From Saccharomyces paradoxus (lineage: Eukaryota; Ascomycota; Saccharomycetes; Saccharomycetales; Saccharomycetaceae): a stretch of DNA of 64,000 bases. The position numbers were made by a program, and so were the translations under genes. Numbering within the stretch: the first letter of the stretch is position 1; each line of letters starts with the position of its first letter. Location of the stretch: positions 62,001-126,000 of the forward strand of contig NC_047499.1 in the NCBI RefSeq assembly GCF_002079055.1, given 5' to 3'. Below the pieces are notes generated by a model that did not search any database, was not told the DNA's origin, and saw nothing but the letters and a program-made list of their open reading frames with translations. Shown piece by piece: positions 57,871 to 64,000 of the stretch.

Positions 57871-58259
57871 GTTGTAATCCAACCCTTGAAGACCTTTCGG
57901 ATCACAGTTAATTCTTACTAAATGTCAAAGTGCACTGTATGAAAAAATTGACTTTCCGCTTCATAGTTCCTACATTTATCGGATGGCGCGCATAACCAAA
58001 AAAGGAAGATTTTCACTCATAAAGGAAAGGAACTGCATGACTCAAGAGAAGCATGTGGTTCTTGAGTTTTTTTCGTTGAATTTTCCAGGAAGATTTAATA
58101 CGAAATAGCAATTACAACAACTGAGTTGTTTCTTGCAGACGCGCTAACTTGAAGTATGGAAGAAACATGATGTACAAACTATATAGTAAATATATCTACG
58201 TTATTCATGGTGCTGTTGTCTTTCTTTTTCAAGAGAATCTCAATGGCGAATGACTAAGT
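57871..58259. other. Intergenic region WAR1 promoter / HMG1 3' end
   Basis: 389 bases with the WAR1 promoter and the HMG1 terminator. I see no open frame or repeat of note. Alternating ATATAGTAAATATATC near 58180-58197 may act in HMG1 3' end formation. Confidence 0.5.
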
Positions 58260-61200
58260 TTAGGATTTAATGCAGGTGACGGACCCATCTTTCAAACGAT
58301 TGATATCAGTGGCGTCCAAATTATTTGGTTTCGTTGGTTCGGCAGGTTTCCTGTTGTGGGCCATATGACTTTGAACCAAATGGCCGGCTGCCAGGGCAGC
58401 ACATAAGGATAATTCACCCGCCAAGACGGCGCAGGCAACTATTCTTGCTAATTGACGAGCATTGGTGCCAGGAGCGGTAGCATGTGGGCCTCTTACACCC
58501 AATAGATCTAACATGGCACCTTGTGGTTCTAAAACAGTACCACCACCAATGGTGCCTACTTCGATGGATGGCATGGATACGGAAATTCTTAAATCACCAT
58601 CCACTTCTTTCATCAATGTTATACAGTTGGAACTCTCAACGTTTTGTGCAGGATCTTGTCCTAATGCCAAGAAAACAGCCGTCACTAAGTTAGCTGCATG
58701 TGCGTTAAATCCACCAACAGACCCAGCCATCGCAGATCCAACCAAGTTCTTAGCAATGTTCAACTCAACTAGTGCGGATACATCACTCTTCAACACTTTT
58801 CTGACAACATCACCAGGAATAGTAGCTTCTGCGACGACACTCTTACCACGACCTTCGATCCAGTTGATCGCAGCTGGTTTTTTATCGGTACAGTAGTTAC
58901 CGGAAACGGAAACGACTTCCATATCTTCCCAGCCGTACTCTTCTACCATTTGCTTTAAAGAGTACTCGACACCTTTAGAAATCATATTCATACCCATGGC
59001 ATCACCGGTAGTTGTTCTAAATCTCATGAAAAGCAAATCGCCCGCTAGACAAGTTTGAATATGCTGTAAACGTGCAAATCTTGATGTAGAGTTAAAAGCT
59101 TTCTTAATTGCGTTTTGCCCCTCTTCTGAGTCTAGCCATATCTTGCAAGCACCGGATCTCTTTAAAGTAGGGAAACGGACTACTGGACCCCTTGTCATAC
59201 CATCCTTAGTTAACACAGTTGTTGCACCACCGCCAGCATTGATTGCCTTACAGCCACGCATAGCAGAAGCTACCAAACAACCTTCTGTAGTTGCCATTGG
59301 TATGTGATAAGATGTACCATCGATGACCAAGGGGCCTATAACACCAACAGGTAATGGCATATAACCTATAACATTTTCACAACAAGCGCCAAATACACGA
59401 TCATAATCATAGTTTTTATATGGTAAACGATCGGACGCCAACACAGGAGCTTCTGCCAAAATGGAAAGAGCTTTCCTACGTACTGCAACAGCCCTAGTAG
59501 TATCGCCTAATTTTTTCTCCAAAGCGTATAAAGGTAACTTACCGTGAATAACCAAGGCAGCGACTTCTTTGTTCTTCAATTGTTTTGTATTTCCACTGCT
59601 CAATAATGCTTCTATTTCTTCCAAAGGACGGATTTTCTTATCCAAGCTTTCGATATCACGGGAATCATCTTCCTCACTAGACGACGAAGTTGCAGATGAA
59701 TTTGGTTGCACAGACGATGAACTTTTTACTTTCGATCCGGAAATGACTGCTTTATTGGTTAAAACAGGTGTAGTAGCTTTTGGTACGGGAGCGGCAGATG
59801 ATTTTTTCTTGGTGAACTCGGTTTTCACCAATTGATCTGCGGTATAACTGGTATGGATTCTAGCAGCATTCAATAAATAAACATTGATGACAGCACTGCA
59901 TACTAAGGCGAAAAGAACCAATTTACTGACGAATCTATCACGAATAGCAACACTAACATTACGAAGTAGTAGAAGAATCATGTCTTCAATGCGTTGGTAA
60001 GATTTAATAGGTTTGTAATATAATAATGGGGTGACACTAACAATAGCTTGCTCTTTGAAATTTTCAGAGGCATTTGAAGTAATGAAATCCGGTAAAGAAA
60101 CACGTTCCTTATCGAAGTATAGTGAATTGAAAGCATCATTGACCCAATTTGCACCAAAGTTGTAGAAGTTGATGAAGACAAATAGCAGTATGACGGAGAG
60201 TTTCATGATAATCACTACCACGCTGAGATTTAGGAAAGAAGATACGGATTTCTTTTCTGCTTTGGAAATAATTCTTGCTGTAGATGGAACAACACCATCT
60301 TCTTCTAATGTTTGTTTGATAATAGTGGATCTGTGGATAACGCTCATTTCCAGTCTAAGAGCTAAGATAGCAGAGTAAAAGGTAGGTGTTAAAATCAATT
60401 CAAAAATTAGGATGAATGCTGACAATATGCAAAAGTTTGTCAAAGTCTTCAATTGATGAGCATACATAGAGCAACCAATGAAGGCAAAAATACAAAGCAA
60501 ATGGTCTTGAATTAACCGGCCACCCTCCTCGCTCACAGATTCAAACACGATTTCATCGGTAGTAATCCTTTTAGATAAACCAACTCTTTCAAATTTCTCC
60601 AAAGCATACTGGGCGATCTTGATTTTGTGCTTGAAACCAACAACGACCACAATGAATGGTAAACCTTCAAAAAGAGTTAATGCAGACACTTCTTTACCCA
60701 AGATACATTGGGTAACATACAATGCTAAGAAAAGTGATGATGCTGAATTGACCACTGTGGAGGCGCTTAACCAATAATTGGACCCAGTTTTTCTCATGTC
60801 ATTGAAGAGGCCGAATATAGTGTAGAACATCATTAGGTAGGCAGTAACGATAATGAGAACATCAAACGGGTCCGCCTGGATTACGTTTTCTGAAAATACA
60901 TCATAGAGAGAATATGCTAATGTCTTTACGTCGAAAAGACTTTTTCTGTCATTTCTTAATCTCCATTTTGTTCCATCAATGGAAGAAACCTCTTTGGAAA
61001 CATTAAGATCTTCTTGCAAAATATACTTTGTATTGTCCTTTTTGAAAACGGTATTGGGCAGTTCTGGAATGGACGCAGTTTCATTGGGACTATTGAAATT
61101 TAGGTTTAATAGATAATAATGGTGAGGAGCTGGCAATTCACTAGCTTCATGTGCGGTGATTGATACCCAGCCATCTAGAGATGAATCTCTGTAGTAGTGA

Positions 61201-61427
61201 GAACATTCTTGAAATAGAGTGTTGGAGTCCTTGTTTGGAGCAGTTTCAAAGACACTATTTGAATCTAGTTGCCAACCATTGAAGTAATGCTGAATAACTG
61301 ATAGATAAGCAAATGCGCATATGATCAAAGAAAAAAGTATTATATGAATTGGACGTTTGGCTGAAAATCTTGAAACATAGGCAATTGGTTTCGCCATCTG
61401 TTTCAGTCCCTTGAATAGCAGCGGCAT
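58260..61427 (-). CDS. HMG1: HMG-CoA reductase 1
   Basis: 1055 aa (1054 in S. cerevisiae). The rate-limiting enzyme of sterol synthesis, reducing HMG-CoA to mevalonate with NADPH at the nuclear envelope and ER. The N-terminal half has about eight hydrophobic spans, with the sterol-sensing-like segment between about 190 and 350. A Ser-rich linker (about 560-620; [17 protein letters not shown]) joins the catalytic half. Catalytic landmarks are [10 protein letters not shown] (Glu), GDAMGMNM (Asp), [12 protein letters not shown] (Lys) and [10 protein letters not shown] with His1021 as proton donor. NAD(P)-binding VGTIGGGT is present. HMG2 is the duplicate; the stable-isozyme sequence and neighbours point to HMG1. 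Confidence 0.96.
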   Translation of the reverse strand: MPLLFKGLKQMAKPIAYVSRFSAKRPIHIILFSLIICAFAYLSVIQHYFNGWQLDSNSVFETAPNKDSNTLFQECSHYYRDSSLDGWVSITAHEASELPAPHHYYLLNLNFNSPNETASIPELPNTVFKKDNTKYILQEDLNVSKEVSSIDGTKWRLRNDRKSLFDVKTLAYSLYDVFSENVIQADPFDVLIIVTAYLMMFYTIFGLFNDMRKTGSNYWLSASTVVNSASSLFLALYVTQCILGKEVSALTLFEGLPFIVVVVGFKHKIKIAQYALEKFERVGLSKRITTDEIVFESVSEEGGRLIQDHLLCIFAFIGCSMYAHQLKTLTNFCILSAFILIFELILTPTFYSAILALRLEMSVIHRSTIIKQTLEEDGVVPSTARIISKAEKKSVSSFLNLSVVVIIMKLSVILLFVFINFYNFGANWVNDAFNSLYFDKERVSLPDFITSNASENFKEQAIVSVTPLLYYKPIKSYQRIEDMILLLLRNVSVAIRDRFVSKLVLFALVCSAVINVYLLNAARIHTSYTADQLVKTEFTKKKSSAAPVPKATTPVLTNKAVISGSKVKSSSSVQPNSSATSSSSEEDDSRDIESLDKKIRPLEEIEALLSSGNTKQLKNKEVAALVIHGKLPLYALEKKLGDTTRAVAVRRKALSILAEAPVLASDRLPYKNYDYDRVFGACCENVIGYMPLPVGVIGPLVIDGTSYHIPMATTEGCLVASAMRGCKAINAGGGATTVLTKDGMTRGPVVRFPTLKRSGACKIWLDSEEGQNAIKKAFNSTSRFARLQHIQTCLAGDLLFMRFRTTTGDAMGMNMISKGVEYSLKQMVEEYGWEDMEVVSVSGNYCTDKKPAAINWIEGRGKSVVAEATIPGDVVRKVLKSDVSALVELNIAKNLVGSAMAGSVGGFNAHAANLVTAVFLALGQDPAQNVESSNCITLMKEVDGDLRISVSMPSIEVGTIGGGTVLEPQGAMLDLLGVRGPHATAPGTNARQLARIVACAVLAGELSLCAALAAGHLVQSHMAHNRKPAEPTKPNNLDATDINRLKDGSVTCIKS

Positions 61428-62604
61428 GCTTGTGGAATGTATTTATCTAATCTGTATCAATAATCAAACAACGATGCACTATGTGTCAGCCCTTAGTCTC
61501 TTCCTGACGAAAATTGAGTAGGGACTACAAAAAAAATAACTTAATAAAAATTAGAAAACCGAAGATGAATATTGCTCTTTCAAGTTGTCTTTTTTAAAGG
61601 AATGCCTTTGAAAATTCGATCTTTTAAACTTTCAAAAACCTTTGCCTGGATTTATCGAACAACAGCATTCCACAGCCGAAAAGATACAGGAAAAATGAGT
61701 AAGAAACCGATGAATTGTTTTCCAAGGTATCATCCAGCGATAATAATAGGTAAACTAGAGATCCCATACCTAGTACGGGCCTTTCTCTTGGAAGTTGTAT
61801 AGAGTTTTAAACGAGCGGGCGTAGAGTCTCGCACTACGTTTTCTTCGCACTACGCTGAGGCCCTCTAACTCTTCTCCAGAAGGCTTTTCTTTCCCTTAGT
61901 CCACCCGATAAAAATGGGGCCCTTTGAAATGCCGTTTTGTAACTTGTTTTCTCGGACTTAAAGCATGTGCTCACCACATTACTATCACCCGAATGAAGAG
62001 CCAACGCCACTTTGGTGGATAATAAGTCATGGTGATGGGCGAATAATCGGGGTAAAGGGGATTGGGAGAGAACGGCTGGAATCCATCTACGAGCAGCGTT
62101 TAACGGTTCTAATTTCCAGTCACAAGGATGGTCAACGAGAATTTCATTTCTAATGTTCCCTAATGTATATGCGGTCCAGCTACTGGTAAACTGGGAAGCG
62201 ATGTTTACCCTTTCTGGCGGCTATCACCCACAATCAACTTGCTTTTCACTTTACCAACATTAAGCTAAAAACTGGAAGCTAGGATTGCAATTGCGGCTTC
62301 CGTAATGGTGTAATCTAACTCTAAAGCCATAGATTTCTACTGCTTTGAAGTTTTCTGTATCTTTTCTGACAGTCAACAAGTAAGATAGGAATAGAAGGAG
62401 GAAAACGTTTTTTTTTTTGCCGCTACATATTTCTATACATAATACAGCTTCTATACTATATCATCTGCCGAGAAAAGTGAAAAGAAAATATACAAAGAGC
62501 AACGAGAACCAAAAAGATATAGAATGTTTTTGGACTTACATACAGAAGGTAACAATATTATATAAAATATAATATATAAAGATTTGTCTGAATGAACGTG
62601 CGTA
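61428..62604. other. Intergenic region HMG1 promoter / FPR3 3' end
   Basis: 1177 bases, large for yeast. It should contain the HMG1 promoter. The longest frames are 76 codons (61572-61802) and 62 codons (61965-62153) on the plus strand, with no recognisable product. GGCGGCTA at 62216-62223 matches the core of the Ume6 URS1 element. A T-rich tract lies at 62409-62418 and an AT-alternating block at 62556-62580 near the FPR3 end. Confidence 0.55.
62216..62223 (+). promoter_or_regulatory. URS1-like core (possible Ume6 site)
   Basis: GGCGGCTA matches eight bases of the URS1 consensus TCGGCGGCTA, with a preceding CT instead of TC. It is about 790 bases upstream of HMG1, far for a promoter site, so function is doubtful. 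Confidence 0.3.
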
Positions 62605-63834
62605 CTAGTTTTTCATAGAAACCAATTTAACATCGAATGTCAGTTCGGAATTGGCAGGAATACCTGGCAAGGCTTGCTTCCCGTAGGCATATGGAGCTGG
62701 AATTACGATTCTACGTTCGCCGCCAACACACATACCGGCAACACCAATGTCCCAGCCTTTGATAACTTCACCACGGCCAAGTTTGAATGCAAATGGTTTT
62801 CCGCTGGTATTCTTGTCGAAGACTTTACCGTTCTTCAACTTACCAATGTATCTCATGCCTACTCTGGCACCTCTCTTAGCTTGTGGGCCATCGCCGATAG
62901 TACGGTCTTCGATTACTATACCACCTTCTAAAACCTTGGTCTTTGGTTTATGTTTCTCTTGTTCCTTTTTGCTTTTGGGCTTTGTTGGACCTTCCTCCAG
63001 GTTTTTCTTGAACTCCACCTTCTTTACTTTTTTAGCCTTCTTTTCCTCTTCTTTCTCGTCGTGCTTTCTCTTTTTTTCCTTTTTGTTTTTTTTAGGTTCT
63101 GGTTTAACTTCTTTTTTTTCCTCCACCTCCTCCTTTTCTTCTTCTTCTTCATCTTCTCCATTTTCTTCTTCTTGGACTTCTTCGATACGAACTTCTTCTT
63201 CCTCTTCGTCATCCAAGTCGTCCATGTCATCGCCAAAAATTTCGTCCTCATCTGGTGTCAAGTCGTAGTCTTCACTGTCGTAAATGTCAGCGTCTTCGTC
63301 CTCGTCTTCACCTTCAACTCCCATTGGAGTATCAAATGGATGTTTGACATAGTTACCGCTCAAGGAGATAGCGTAAGAACCAGTGACAATGAACTGGACT
63401 TCTTCTTCTGGAGCAATGGTCAAGTCTAAAGACTGTTGGTATTGGCCTTCCGGAGATAAAGTCAAAAGGACAGATTCTTGGAACTCGTCGTCTTCGTCGT
63501 CATGTTCTTCTTCATCGCCATCACTTTCACTTTCAACCTTCTTGCTTTTACTTTTCTTCCTCTTCTCGGTCTTTTCATCATCTTCTTCTTCAGAGGATTC
63601 TTCGTCTATTTCGTCTTCATCAAAATCACCACCTAAGAAATCATCATCCTCAAAATCTGGGTTCCTTTTGATGATTCTTAAAGTCGATGGCTTGTTCTCT
63701 TCGTCAATGGCTTCCGGGTTCAAAGCAGCCATTGTGATACGGATGGTGATGGGCATCGTTACGTCGATTGCTGGAACCGGGGTGTAAGGTTCAACATTCA
63801 AACTGTAGGTAGCTAATGGTAGCATGACAGACAT
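62605..63834 (-). CDS. FPR3: Nucleolar FK506-binding proline isomerase Fpr3
   Basis: 409 aa (411 in S. cerevisiae). Fpr3 is a nucleolar peptidyl-prolyl isomerase that binds histones and nuclear localisation sequences and helps keep the recombination checkpoint active in meiosis. The N-terminal nucleoplasmin-like domain (1-about 190) is broken by long acidic runs. A Lys/Glu-rich region (about 215-300, with repeated [16 protein letters not shown]-type sequence) comes next. The C-terminal FKBP domain (about 300-409) is complete, with [38 protein letters not shown] and [23 protein letters not shown]4 is its duplicate. Two copies of a 9-base repeat lie just before the start. Confidence 0.96.
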   Translation of the reverse strand: MSVMLPLATYSLNVEPYTPVPAIDVTMPITIRITMAALNPEAIDEENKPSTLRIIKRNPDFEDDDFLGGDFDEDEIDEESSEEEDDEKTEKRKKSKSKKVESESDGDEEEHDDEDDEFQESVLLTLSPEGQYQQSLDLTIAPEEEVQFIVTGSYAISLSGNYVKHPFDTPMGVEGEDEDEDADIYDSEDYDLTPDEDEIFGDDMDDLDDEEEEEVRIEEVQEEENGEDEEEEEKEEVEEKKEVKPEPKKNKKEKKRKHDEKEEEKKAKKVKKVEFKKNLEEGPTKPKSKKEQEKHKPKTKVLEGGIVIEDRTIGDGPQAKRGARVGMRYIGKLKNGKVFDKNTSGKPFAFKLGRGEVIKGWDIGVAGMCVGGERRIVIPAPYAYGKQALPGIPANSELTFDVKLVSMKN

Positions 63835-63837
63835 ATT

Positions 63838-63855
63838 GGGCTGGTTGGGCTGGTT
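63838..63855 (-). repeat. Tandem 9-bp repeat in the FPR3 leader
   Basis: GGGCTGGTT occurs twice in a row (63838-63846 and 63847-63855) directly upstream of the FPR3 ATG. On the mRNA it reads AACCAGCCC twice, ending three bases before the start codon. Confidence 0.85.
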
Positions 63856-64000
63856 GGATGCTTGCTTTCAGTATGTATGAACTTTCACGCAATACGTATT
63901 ATATAAAAACGTGTTAGTATGCTCTTTTCTTCAAATTAAAATTTTTATCTTCAGTTTGGAAGTTTGCCGTCTGAAAAATGGCGGCAGTCCGTGGAGGGCT
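63856..64000. other. FPR3 promoter region, cut by the window edge
   Basis: 145 bases upstream of FPR3. TATATAAAA occurs at about 63900-63908 and could be a TATA box. No other gene is visible before the window ends. Confidence 0.5.

Noticed and set aside
57871-57882. Four extra codons at the WAR1 start
   Set aside because: Begin with TTG; the ATG at 57870 gives exactly 944 aa.
62747-63429. Phe- and Ser-rich frames antisense to FPR3
   Set aside because: Antisense reading of acidic GAA/GAT and lysine codon runs; not real proteins.

Overview
The window is a stretch of nuclear chromosome from a budding yeast of the genus Saccharomyces. All 27 protein genes can be recognised, in the same order and orientation that I recall for the left arm of S. 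cerevisiae chromosome XIII, from the end of URA5 to FPR3. Many encoded proteins differ by a few residues in length from the S. cerevisiae versions I remember (RAD10 215 against 210, NUP188 1651 against 1655, FPR3 409 against 411, WAR1 944 in both). It is therefore most likely a sister species of the sensu stricto group rather than S. cerevisiae itself; the exact species cannot be fixed by eye. Introns are rare and typical of yeast (GTATGT, TACTAAC, AG), present only in GIM5 and TUB1. I see no Ty element, LTR, intact tRNA gene, CRISPR array or horizontally acquired block.

Layout. 1-10.2 kb: URA5 tail, SEC65 (signal recognition particle), MDM1 (membrane contact site protein), NUP188 (nuclear pore). 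10.2-13 kb: a snoRNA gene on the minus strand that I identify as snR85 from its guide sequences, then CAC2 (chromatin assembly) and CUE4. 13-20.4 kb: stress-inducible TSL1 (trehalose synthase complex) with a cluster of STRE sites, ARG81 (arginine regulator), TAF13 (TFIID). 20.9-25.4 kb: VPS9 (Rab5 exchange factor), an asparagine-synthetase-like gene overlapping RAD10 by six bases at the 3' ends, and intron-containing GIM5 (prefoldin). 25.7-33.3 kb: UTP14 (ribosome biogenesis, with PAC and RRPE promoter elements), PRE8 (proteasome, with a PACE element), RPM2 (mitochondrial RNase P). 33.3-34.8 kb: a long non-coding gap with what looks like the relic of an isoleucine tRNA gene corresponding to ZOD1. 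34.8-43.6 kb: UFO1, AIM33, ALO1, TUB1, and the uncharacterised YML083C. 44.4-55 kb: YML082W, ATP18, TDA9, DUS1, YML079W, CPR3, BET5. 55-64 kb: WAR1, HMG1, FPR3.

The genes are mostly housekeeping and are not organised as a pathway; neighbours share only promoter regions (CUE4/TSL1, RAD10/GIM5, YML083C/YML082W, ATP18/TDA9) or terminator regions. Several have duplicates kept after the ancient yeast genome duplication (TSL1/TPS3, CUE4/CUE1, TUB1/TUB3, HMG1/HMG2, FPR3/FPR4, TDA9/RSF2, YML082W/STR2), as known from S. cerevisiae. I found no undescribed multi-gene system. The most rewarding parts are non-coding: snR85 and a hairpin just upstream of it, the tRNA relic, a dense set of hypoxic-type sites upstream of YML083C, and nested inverted repeats between TAF13 and VPS9.
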